Below are positions 14,589-22,270 of a stretch of 56,554 nucleotides of DNA, piece after piece. The stretch's first letter is position 1. Every line of letters starts with the position of its first letter. The notes beneath the pieces are model-generated. The model had not been told where the DNA came from. It saw nothing but the letters and a program-made list of their open reading frames with translations, and searched no databases. The position numbers and the translations under genes are program-made. The stretch comes from Desulfobacterales bacterium (GTDB lineage: Bacteria; Desulfobacterota; Desulfobacteria; Desulfobacterales; ETH-SRB1): the NCBI GenBank assembly GCA_030610995.1, contig JAUWQO010000007.1, positions 1-56,554 of the forward strand. The letters run 5' to 3'.

Positions 14589-14655
14589 TAAATCTTTTTT
14601 CTTTTTTCTGTATAAATATATCTGCGTTTATCAGCGTTTATCTGCGGCTAATTCA
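14589..14655. repeat. Additional CGCAGAT half-site abutting gene end
   Basis: After a CTTTTTTC run, ATCTGCGTTTATCAGCGTTT and ATCTGCGGCTAATTC (about 14640-14654) run into the 3' end of the bi-domain oxidoreductase gene. The last codons and the stop (14631) lie inside the repeat, so the C-terminus of that protein (ELAADKR) is repeat-encoded. Confidence 0.65.
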
Positions 14656-16868
14656 ACCCAACGCCCCTCTCGCAACGACTCAATAGCACCAAAGCTCGCC
14701 TTGGTAGTATTGACAATCTCCCCAAACGGAATCAGCGCCTCACCACCATTCTTCACCCGTTCAATCAGCAGCCTGAACTGCTCACAATGCCCTTTGTCCT
14801 GCTTTTTCTTCAAGCGGGAAAAACCTTTAAAACCAAATCCTCTTAATGTCCGCCAGTTGTCCAGAACAAGGGAGCGACCCTGGGAATGAACCTCAATGCG
14901 TTCCTTGGAGTAGGCTTTATTGCCGTTGGCAAAATAATTAATCACAGCGTTGGAGCCATTCTTATAGCGTAACAGAATACTTGCATTGTCAGTATTCTCC
15001 TCGGGAGATGTCCCCATTGCATTCATGCAAACCGCGCCAACCCTGCTTCCAGTTAGGTAAGTACAAAAATCAATAAAATGACATGCTTCACCAACAATCC
15101 GGCCGCCGCCAACCGCAAGATCATGAACCCAGGAATTGGCAGGGATTTCTCCTGCATTCATTGTAGCCACAATATTTACTGCCCCCATACCAATAAGGGT
15201 CTTCATTTTCCGGGCAAGCGGAGCAAAACGCCTGTTAAAACCAACCATAAGGATTGGAGCCGCAGATAAACGCGGATGCACGCTGATATTTTTTTTAATC
15301 TGTAGATATTCTTCTCTTCTTCGCGCCTTTGCGCCTTTGCGTGAGGCATCTTTTTCAATCTGCGTCCATCTGCGTCCATCTGCGGCTAATTTAATTTTCT
15401 TAAGTTCATCTGCGGTTAAACAAAGCGGCTTTTCCACAAAAACATTCTTCCCCGCCTTCAAAGACTCAATAACCATGGAGGCATGCAAATCATGCCTTGT
15501 GGTGATTATCAGCAGATCAACTTCATCATCTTTAAGCACCTGTCTGTAATCAGTTGCGGCACAGGCAAACCCTGCGCGCCTGGCCAGTGTCCTGGCGGAC
15601 AGCCCCCCGGCAGAAACAATATATTTAAGCTGTGCGTCAAGTGGTTTCAGGGCTGGAAGAAGGGTAGCGCTTGTAAAATTACCGGCGCCCACAACACCTA
15701 TAACACCTTCCCCTTTAGTGAAAAATCTCTCGGTCACTGTTACCACCGAACTGGTATCGACATTGCCTTCATAGACTAACAAAGATGCAATGGAAGAAGA
15801 ACCGCTCATGTTTTCATAAATGCGGCTGTACTCTGCCAGGGGAACTCGCTCTGTAATCAACGATTCCACGTCAAGTTGCCCACTCTCTATTGCGGAGAGA
15901 ATGGCTTCAAAATTGCGTTTTTCAGTCCAGCGAACAAAGGCAATTGGATAGTCCTGCCCTTTTTGTTCATAATTGTCATCATAGCGCCCCGGGCCATAAG
16001 AGCATGACACCTGAAAGCTCAATTCCTTTTCGTAAAATTCCGCACGGGAGATATCAAGACCCACAACCCCGACCAGGACAATACGCCCCCGCTTACGACT
16101 CATGCGCGCAGACTGGGAGATAACTTCATTGCCTTTAGCTGATGCGGTAATCAGAACAGCATCAGCGCCCATGCCGCCAGTCTGCTCCTCCACAAACCTG
16201 ACCTGATCTGTTCCCCCTGCCGGATTAACTGCAATAATACCAAGCTTATTGGCAATATCCACCTTTGTCTGGTCATAATCAAAACCAATAACCCTACAAC
16301 CATTGGCCCTGAGGATCTGCGCGGCAATGAGACCTATTAACCCAAGACCAATAACAACAACAGTTTCTCCAAAGGCTGGCTTAAGAAGCCGCACACCCTG
16401 TAAACCGATGGCTCCAATCACTGTGAAAGCTGCACTCTCATCAGTTACACTGGCAGGAATTCTGGCACAGAGATTTTTGGGCACACACACGATTTCTGCA
16501 TGAGGCCCGTTTGAGGCAACCCGGTTACCAACCTTGAACTCAGTCACGCCTTTGCCTATGGCAAGAACACGCCCCGCGTTACAGTATCCAAGAGGCAAAG
16601 GCTGGCCCAACTTATTAAAAACAGCTTCCAGGGTCGGCAGCAGTCCATCACTTCGAATCTTGTCGAGTACCATCTTGACTTTATCCGGTTGTTGACGGGC
16701 CTTTTGTATCAAATTGGCATGGCCGAACTCAACCAGCATCCGCTCAGTGCCAAGTGAAACAAGGGAACGTGACGTTTGAATCAGCACATGACCGGGCTTG
16801 ACTTGCGGACTTGGAACTTCCTCCAGAATTGTATCTCCACTCTTTAAATTTTGCAGAATCTGTTTCAT
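14631..16868 (-). CDS. Bi-domain oxidoreductase (zinc-type alcohol dehydrogenase + Gfo/Idh/MocA) with in-frame insertion
   Basis: 745 residues. Residues 1-~360 are a medium-chain dehydrogenase-like domain (GYCNAGRVLAIG, VGNRVASNGPHAEIV, VVIGLGLIGLIAAQILRANG). Residues ~375-735 are a Gfo/Idh/MocA domain (GVVGAGNFTSATLLPAL, VFVEKPLCLT, LMVGFNRRFAPLARKM, GGGRIVGEACHFIDF). Such fusions are standard in polysaccharide loci and are thought to act on a nucleotide- or lipid-linked sugar. Residues ~494-538 (LAADGRRWTQ to HPRLSAA) are not family sequence: they are the translation of a TTAGCCGCAGAT element inserted in the loop before LMVGFNRRF. The frame is open, so a longer protein is probably still made. 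A partial second copy lies at 18028-18726. Confidence 0.9.
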   Translation of the reverse strand: MKQILQNLKSGDTILEEVPSPQVKPGHVLIQTSRSLVSLGTERMLVEFGHANLIQKARQQPDKVKMVLDKIRSDGLLPTLEAVFNKLGQPLPLGYCNAGRVLAIGKGVTEFKVGNRVASNGPHAEIVCVPKNLCARIPASVTDESAAFTVIGAIGLQGVRLLKPAFGETVVVIGLGLIGLIAAQILRANGCRVIGFDYDQTKVDIANKLGIIAVNPAGGTDQVRFVEEQTGGMGADAVLITASAKGNEVISQSARMSRKRGRIVLVGVVGLDISRAEFYEKELSFQVSCSYGPGRYDDNYEQKGQDYPIAFVRWTEKRNFEAILSAIESGQLDVESLITERVPLAEYSRIYENMSGSSSIASLLVYEGNVDTSSVVTVTERFFTKGEGVIGVVGAGNFTSATLLPALKPLDAQLKYIVSAGGLSARTLARRAGFACAATDYRQVLKDDEVDLLIITTRHDLHASMVIESLKAGKNVFVEKPLCLTADELKKIKLAADGRRWTQIEKDASRKGAKARRREEYLQIKKNISVHPRLSAAPILMVGFNRRFAPLARKMKTLIGMGAVNIVATMNAGEIPANSWVHDLAVGGGRIVGEACHFIDFCTYLTGSRVGAVCMNAMGTSPEENTDNASILLRYKNGSNAVINYFANGNKAYSKERIEVHSQGRSLVLDNWRTLRGFGFKGFSRLKKKQDKGHCEQFRLLIERVKNGGEALIPFGEIVNTTKASFGAIESLREGRWVELAADKR
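15256..15389. repeat. TTAGCCGCAGAT element 4, inside a coding gene
   Basis: Left end AGCCGCAGAT (15258-15267) and right end ATCTGCGGCTAA (15378-15389) are the same terminal inverted repeats as elements 1-3. The interior has CGCGCCTTTGCGCCTTTGCG and two CATCTGCGTC words. About 44 codons are added to the oxidoreductase on the minus strand with no stop in the gene's frame. Confidence 0.85.
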
Positions 16869-16876
16869 GTCGCGGG

Positions 16877-18031
16877 CTACCTTCCCTTACCTTGACCCTT
16901 TGCATTGACCATATAGTACCCCCCTGCTTTCTTGCTCCCACGATATTCGATACGTCCCTGTCGCTTCAGATCGGCAATCCATCGTTCAATCGTTTTTGCG
17001 GGAATTCCAAGGCTGTCCGCCATCAGTGGAATCCGTCTTCCCGGCGCACTCCGTATATATTCCAGCAACAGCTTTATTCCCTCACTTATTCCCTCACTTA
17101 TTCCCTCACTTATTCCCTCAGGGGGTACTGATACCGAGGATATCTTTTGTTTCCGGTATCTCAGCGTGACAAGGAAGCCGTCGCCGCTCTCCTCATATTC
17201 AAAAATCATGGTCGGATATGATTCGATCTCCCCACGAACCCGGATAACACCACTCCCATATTTTTCGATATCTCTGGGCAGATAGAACGCTTCTGCAACC
17301 AATTTGTTGCGTGTCCGGGACTGATAATCATCACTCTTCAGTTTTTCTATGGTCAGATCACCAAAAAGTCTACCGGGGTTGAAAAAAGTAATGGCGTTAT
17401 CGAATATCTTGAGCTGAATATCGACCGGACTTGTATAGTCACGATGCACCACGGCATTCAGAAGCAGTTCACGAAGAGCAGACAAGGGATATTCATAAAT
17501 TTCTCGTCTTTCGATTTTGCCGGTGATTTCAAAGGCAACTTTCAGGTGGGAGAGAATGAACTTCATTGACTCTTCCACCACCTGAAAAAGCGTGCCGCGA
17601 ATCATCCGGTCATCGATTATAGTCGATGCCGTCTTAAAGCGTCCAACATGCAACGCATAGGGTGGATCGTTCCTGCCGAACAGCAACATTGCCGCATGCG
17701 TGGGCCGACCATCTTTCAGATAGCCCAATTTCCCCAATACTGTTTGCCATTCCCCAACTATTCGGAATCGGCCACCTTCTGTAACCCGCTGAAGGAACAT
17801 CTTGATTTTGCCCCTATTCAGGTCATTGAGCGTTGAATTCACGTCCATGTAGGAATCCCAGGAAAGCTGCAGGGATTGCAGATGGAGATTGGCGATTTCT
17901 GTAAGCACCACGCCACCCTTGTGATTGGCAAAGGCCGCAAGCGACTCTATGGCTTCTTTGCCGAAGGATGCTTTAAATTCAAGCTCCTCCGACTCTCCCA
18001 ACGCAATCATCTCCCGTATAGTTTGACTCAT
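16877..18031 (-). CDS. AlbA_2/Schlafen-type ATP-binding regulator with internal deletion
   Basis: 384 residues. The start ESEELEFKASFGKEAIESLA, AFANHKGG is the opening of the AlbA_2 (Schlafen-AAA) domain, but after KGGVV the rest of that domain (normally ~70 residues with the IGV..dG core) is missing and the frame jumps to EIANLHLQSLQLSWDSY. The following region is typical of RecG-like transcriptional regulators: KLGYLKDGRPTHAAMLLFG, PLSALRELLLNAVVHRDYTS, and IEKYGSGVIRVRGEIES. Four 12-base units (EGIS) form a linker at 17074-17121 before a C-terminal winged helix (DSLGIPAKTIERWIADLKRQ). It is probably impaired. ATG 18031 overlaps the upstream truncated oxidoreductase as ATGA. Confidence 0.85.
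   Translation of the reverse strand: MSQTIREMIALGESEELEFKASFGKEAIESLAAFANHKGGVVLTEIANLHLQSLQLSWDSYMDVNSTLNDLNRGKIKMFLQRVTEGGRFRIVGEWQTVLGKLGYLKDGRPTHAAMLLFGRNDPPYALHVGRFKTASTIIDDRMIRGTLFQVVEESMKFILSHLKVAFEITGKIERREIYEYPLSALRELLLNAVVHRDYTSPVDIQLKIFDNAITFFNPGRLFGDLTIEKLKSDDYQSRTRNKLVAEAFYLPRDIEKYGSGVIRVRGEIESYPTMIFEYEESGDGFLVTLRYRKQKISSVSVPPEGISEGISEGISEGIKLLLEYIRSAPGRRIPLMADSLGIPAKTIERWIADLKRQGRIEYRGSKKAGGYYMVNAKGQGKGR
17074..17121. repeat. 12-bp tandem repeat in the AlbA_2-type gene
   Basis: Four units of TTATTCCCTCAC (the last ending in G), encoding EGIS repeats in a linker. Multiples of 12 keep the frame, so copy number can vary by slippage without killing the gene. EGIS linkers are common in this protein family. 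Confidence 0.85.
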
Positions 18032-18726
18032 ACAATTGCCCCTGCCGGATTAACAGCAATGATGCCAAGCTTGTCAGCAATATCCACCTTTTTCTGGTCA
18101 TAATCAAAACCAATCACCCTACATCCATTGGCCCTGAGGATCTGCGCGGCAATGAGACCTATCAACCCAAGGCCAATAACAACAACCGTTTCTCCAAAGG
18201 CCGGTTTAAGAAGACGAACTCCTTGCAGCCCGATAGCCCCAATCACTGTAAAAGCCGCTGCATCATCGCTGACACTGGCAGGAATTGTGGCGCATAGATT
18301 TTTGGGCACACATACAATCTCTGCATGAGGGCCGTTACTAACCACCCGATCCCCAACCCTCAGACCACTGACATCCGACCCCTGTCTTCTTCCGTCCTCC
18401 GATCTCCGTCCTCCGACCTCTATGATTTTCCCTACGTTACAGTATCCAAGAGGCAATGGCTGGCCCAATTTATTAAAAACAGCTTCCGAAGTCGGTAGCA
18501 GCCCATCGCTTTTAATCTTATCAAGTACCATCCTGACTTTATCCGGTTGTTGACGGGCTTTTTGTATCAAGTTTGCATGGCCGAACTCTACAAGCATACG
18601 CTCTGTGCCGAGGGAAACAAGAGAACGGGAAGTTTGAATAAGAACCTGCCCTCGGCCCACTTGAGGAGCAGGGAGTTCTTCCAGGGTTGTTTCGCCGGTT
18701 TTGATGTTTTGTATTATTTGTTTCAT
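18028..18726 (-). pseudogene. Truncated copy of the bi-domain oxidoreductase
   Basis: 232 codons equal to the first third of the protein at 14631-16868, ending at the same place in the Rossmann region (GIIAVNPAG), where the full copy continues with GTDQVRF. Only two extra codons follow before a TGA overlapping the AlbA_2 start. The two copies have many silent and some amino-acid differences, so they are not a fresh duplication. Residues ~102-118 (EVGGRRSEDGRRQGSDV) contain an in-frame run of family D simple sequence, adding about 11 residues where the full copy has AIGKGVTEF. It lacks most of the dehydrogenase fold and the whole Gfo/Idh domain. Confidence 0.85.
18371..18421. repeat. Family D simple-sequence word inside a coding frame
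   Basis: TCCGTCCTCCGATCTCCGTC and flanking TCCGACC words, read on the minus strand as GGRRSEDGRRQ. The same vocabulary as at 609-690, 4063-4083 and 5620-5650. Confidence 0.75.
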
Positions 18727-18728
18727 TA

Positions 18729-19898
18729 TTAGTTTAGCTTTTGAATGTGCGATTTATGCTGACTTGCTCCTATTTCAGCTAAAAATGAAAAGGTTTCTCT
18801 GGAGCATCGTCCCCAGGAATACTGTTGGGCTCGTTCGTAGGCTGACCACGCACAATGTTTTCGCAAAGAAACGTCTTCTATTAAAGATTGAATGGCAGCA
18901 GCAATATCTTCTGGCTGTTCAGGGTCAAAATAGACCCCAGCATCGCCCAATATTTCTGGCATGGGCCCACGATTTGAACAAGCAATGGGTAGGCCCCCTG
19001 CCATCGCTTCCAGTAGAATATTGGGCATGTTCTCGCAACTGGAGGCAAACACAAAGACATCTGCCTGATGATAAAACTTACTTAACTCCGAATAGGGCAC
19101 TTCACCTTTATAACGGATAACATCATGGTTTGGATCCACTATCTCCATTGCTTTCTTGAGCCGCCTCAAAGCCGTCAAATATGCTGGGCCTATTAAATTA
19201 AGTACTACTGGGATGCCCTTTTTTCTTAATTCAGCAGTTGCTTCAACTACATGCCATTGGTGTTTATACAAATTAACAATTGAAACATATAAAAGCTTAA
19301 TCGGTTTCTCCGCAGAAAAGGCACGTGCGGTTTTCTGTCTTTTCGGTGCCAAAAAGAATTTCTTATCTATGCCATGCGGAATAATAGTGAATTGGCCACT
19401 GAGAGATTTCACATGTCGCATCACCGCAGAATGGGCATATTGAGTAAGAAAAACCATTCCGTTTGACTTGCGAAAGTTTAGAGATTGACTAACGCGAAGT
19501 AATAAATAACGGAAAAAAACCAAAGAAAAGCCAAATCTGCGCATCTCAGCAATTTCAAAAGGGAGAAGATTCTGCGACATGGTTACGGACGGCACGGATA
19601 CATAACGGGGCAAGGTACCGCCAGGCGAGAAAAGGAGATTACACCGATTTCGTTCCAGCATTTTCGGTAGAACAGCCTGCTGCCACCAGATCCGCCAAGG
19701 TAAACTCCGGTCAAGAATCGGCACATGAGCTTTTTCCAGCCATGATCGGTTACATAACATGGAAAGGGTTCTTCCCCCCCCCCAAACTATAACTCGCTTG
19801 AAAGCAAAATCAACGGGGTTGGCATGCGCAAGAATTTCGGAGATATGCGTTATTCCTCCACCACCGCGGATGTTTGACAAATCAATGCCAAGTATCAT
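18729..19898 (-). CDS. Glycosyltransferase family 4
   Basis: 389 residues from ATG 19898, chosen over an upstream TTG/ATG because GGGAGG lies eight bases before it and MILGIDLSNIRGGGGITHI is a natural GT4 N-terminus. The donor half shows IPHGIDKKFF, LLYVSIVNLYKHQ, ADVFVFASSCENMPNILLEA and MAGGLPIACSNRGPMPEILG, with the EX7E-type acidic pair of retaining GT-B enzymes. It should add a sugar to the lipid-linked repeat unit. It is three bases upstream of the truncated oxidoreductase, so the genes are co-transcribed. Confidence 0.88.
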   Translation of the reverse strand: MILGIDLSNIRGGGGITHISEILAHANPVDFAFKRVIVWGGGRTLSMLCNRSWLEKAHVPILDRSLPWRIWWQQAVLPKMLERNRCNLLFSPGGTLPRYVSVPSVTMSQNLLPFEIAEMRRFGFSLVFFRYLLLRVSQSLNFRKSNGMVFLTQYAHSAVMRHVKSLSGQFTIIPHGIDKKFFLAPKRQKTARAFSAEKPIKLLYVSIVNLYKHQWHVVEATAELRKKGIPVVLNLIGPAYLTALRRLKKAMEIVDPNHDVIRYKGEVPYSELSKFYHQADVFVFASSCENMPNILLEAMAGGLPIACSNRGPMPEILGDAGVYFDPEQPEDIAAAIQSLIEDVSLRKHCAWSAYERAQQYSWGRCSRETFSFLAEIGASQHKSHIQKLN

Positions 19899-19952
19899 GC
19901 AAAATGCCTCCCGCTTGATCAATAACCCCATGTATATGTATTTCCATTACAA

Positions 19953-20723
19953 TCAATATCTTACCCCGTACCATAACATTCCAATCCATTCATGAATCGC
20001 ATAGCTGCTTGTACTAAAAGCGCCTGCAGAAGGAATGAAGCTGTCAATCGACCAATCCAGCGGTGAATAAATATAACCAACTGGAATTGGTTTAATACTA
20101 TGCTACGGAAATTTTTCGTAAAACGCGACTACTGCTCTCTTCATATGAAGAGCAGACGTTACAATACCTATTCGCATCCCCTCTTCCGGAGGAAATAATT
20201 TTGCAAGCTCTATAGCATGTTCCATGGTGTTACGAGACCTACCTTCGGCTATGATCTTATTTTCAGAAATTCCCAAGGCAATAGCTATATCTTTCATAAC
20301 ATCAGCATCGGTCTCGCCATCCCGCTGTCCCCCTGCGCCGGACAGCACCAACTTTTTTGCTCCGCTCTGCCGAAAAACCTTGACCCCATTGAATATCCGG
20401 GAATAGGTAGCGCCGGATGCTTCAGGACTTTTGCGAAAACCTCTGGAAGACATAACCCCTCCGCCCAGAACAACCATCATACCCACCTCTTCTAAAACTT
20501 CACTAGACGGTGGCTGATATTGACACTCCAGAGAATATACAAGTAGATTTGAAACAGGCGTAATGCTTAGAAGATATAGAATACATATTGCAAAAATCAG
20601 GAAATACAGTCCAACATTCAACCTTGGTTTCTTTCGAAGCTTTTCTGTCAGCATTAAGCCAAAAATCAAAAAGGCTAAAATCCATACAATAGGAGTTGAA
20701 ATTGATTTCAATAACCCAACCAA
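19953..20723 (-). CDS. YdcF/ElyC-like DUF218 membrane protein with internal TAG
   Basis: From TTG 20723 (GGAG seven bases upstream) the frame gives two membrane helices (PIVWILAFLIFGLMLTEK; VGLYFLIFAICILYLLS) and the DUF218 core MMVVLGGGVMSS, LVLSGAGGQRDGETDADVM, EGRSRNTMEHAIE, VTSALHMKRAVVAFYEKFP. Then comes TAG at 20103-20105. The same frame continues for 49 codons with the conserved tail of the family (VGYIYSP, SFIPSAGAFSTSSYAIHEW, IGMLWYG) to TGA 19953. DUF218 proteins act in envelope or polysaccharide metabolism. A recent nonsense mutation, readthrough or pyrrolysine decoding are all possible; stopping at TAG gives 206 residues. Confidence 0.85.
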
Positions 20724-20768
20724 ACTTTGGCTCCATCATGAAGGTAAAGTTTCACTAATATCATTGAA

Positions 20769-22238
20769 TTAATGTGGAGTATCTCCAACAAGTTCTCTAA
20801 CTTCACAGATAGGTTCTTTTCGTCTTCTCATCTTATAAAAGTTTTTGAATAAGCTAACAGTTATGATTATACCAATTAAATCAAGCATCATCCAATCTAT
20901 GCCGAAACTATTTAACCACAGATAAAAGACGAAAAGGACCAATGCCCTATACAAGTAAAATAAGAAGGCATCCTTGCTTCTAATTGATAGATAGACTTTT
21001 TTAAAGGTATAGGAAAAAATAAAAAAAATTATTAAGGCAAGGTACCCATGAAATAAAACATAATATTCTCCATATACAGTAGGCATATCTGATTGATATC
21101 CCATCTGCATTTTTTCTTCACGAGTTGGCACTAATTCCATGCTTGGAATATAAGGCATGGCATGCGAAACTCTTATCGTGCCAAAAACATTAAACCCCGG
21201 AGTCAAGACGTTGTCTATGATACTTTCAAAATAATATTGAAAGTTAATGATTTTACTGTATCGTTCCTGGTTTCTTATTAGCATCGTTGAATAATCTAAA
21301 AACCCTATCCTACCAGATATAGGTCGACACAGCAGACTAATATCTTTTGACCCAATGAGGTCAACTTCTTGTAGAATACTCAGTTGTTTGGTGCGAGCAA
21401 GATGTCGACCATCAACATTGCGGATATATGTTGCCGAAATAAAGAAAAACAGGGCAACTGGAACAATGATTATGCTTATTAAAAGCATTTTTTTATTGAA
21501 TATAATCTTACCGTTAACCGACAGAACTGCAACTAACAAATAACAAGCCAGAGCTAATAATGCAGAACGACTGCCGCTCAATGTAGTCCCTACGATAAAG
21601 AATGTAATTAAGGTTAAAAAAACTATTCGATTTGTGTTTGAAACTTTATTGAAATTCATTGCTAAGTAGGTAAATGTAAATAGCAAGATTAAATTCACAT
21701 TGACAAACAGCATTATGTAGCCCGCAAATCTACCAAGAATATCACCTGTAAACTGAATGCAGTAAGACACAAGAACCACAAATAATAATATTCCCATAAT
21801 TTTACGAGGATTTACAGGATAGCTGTTGGTAATGCCTTTTTTTTTATAAAGGATATTCCCTCCTGCCATGCTAAGACCTAAAAAAATTGAGATATTAGAA
21901 AGCATTATAAATATTAGTGAATAATTTAGATCGTCGGTGGTAAATGAAAACAGAGCCAATGATCTCGACCATGGATCATATAATAACGTGACTACTCGCC
22001 CCATGTAAAAAACCAAAGTGATTATTAATAGAAGTAAAATAAAAGGGTCTCTTTTTTTCTTCTCATATAAAAGTATTAAGATGTTTTCCACGCCAAATAT
22101 ACATAATAAAATTACTGTGGATATATTAACGTATCGATTGCCACCGATCTTGCTATACAAATATATAGATAGTGCGCATACCGTTACATTTCCAATTATT
22201 ATTAAAGAGTTTAGATCGTAGCCGGTTTTATTGCTCAT
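20769..22238 (-). CDS. O-antigen/oligosaccharide polymerase (Wzy-like)
   Basis: 489 residues, strongly hydrophobic, with about 11-12 predicted membrane helices (e.g. LIIIGNVTVCALSIYLY, FILLLLIITLVFYMG, IMGILLFVVLVSYCIQF) and a large soluble loop between ~305 and ~400 (FGTIRVSHAMPYIPSME). This is the layout of Wzy polymerases, which join lipid-linked repeat units in the periplasm. Sequence conservation in the family is low, so the call rests on topology and on neighbours (a Wzx flippase at 34733-36295). LSGSRSALLALACYLL is a typical Wzy-like GSRS segment. Confidence 0.8.
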   Translation of the reverse strand: MSNKTGYDLNSLIIIGNVTVCALSIYLYSKIGGNRYVNISTVILLCIFGVENILILLYEKKKRDPFILLLLIITLVFYMGRVVTLLYDPWSRSLALFSFTTDDLNYSLIFIMLSNISIFLGLSMAGGNILYKKKGITNSYPVNPRKIMGILLFVVLVSYCIQFTGDILGRFAGYIMLFVNVNLILLFTFTYLAMNFNKVSNTNRIVFLTLITFFIVGTTLSGSRSALLALACYLLVAVLSVNGKIIFNKKMLLISIIIVPVALFFFISATYIRNVDGRHLARTKQLSILQEVDLIGSKDISLLCRPISGRIGFLDYSTMLIRNQERYSKIINFQYYFESIIDNVLTPGFNVFGTIRVSHAMPYIPSMELVPTREEKMQMGYQSDMPTVYGEYYVLFHGYLALIIFFIFSYTFKKVYLSIRSKDAFLFYLYRALVLFVFYLWLNSFGIDWMMLDLIGIIITVSLFKNFYKMRRRKEPICEVRELVGDTPH

Positions 22239-22270
22239 GTTATAAGTTTCCTCGTGCGCAAAATCCTCTT

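Noticed and set aside
17074-17121. 12-bp tandem repeat as a novel phase-variation system
   Set aside because: The unit is a multiple of three, so slippage only changes linker length, and EGIS linkers are common in this regulator family.
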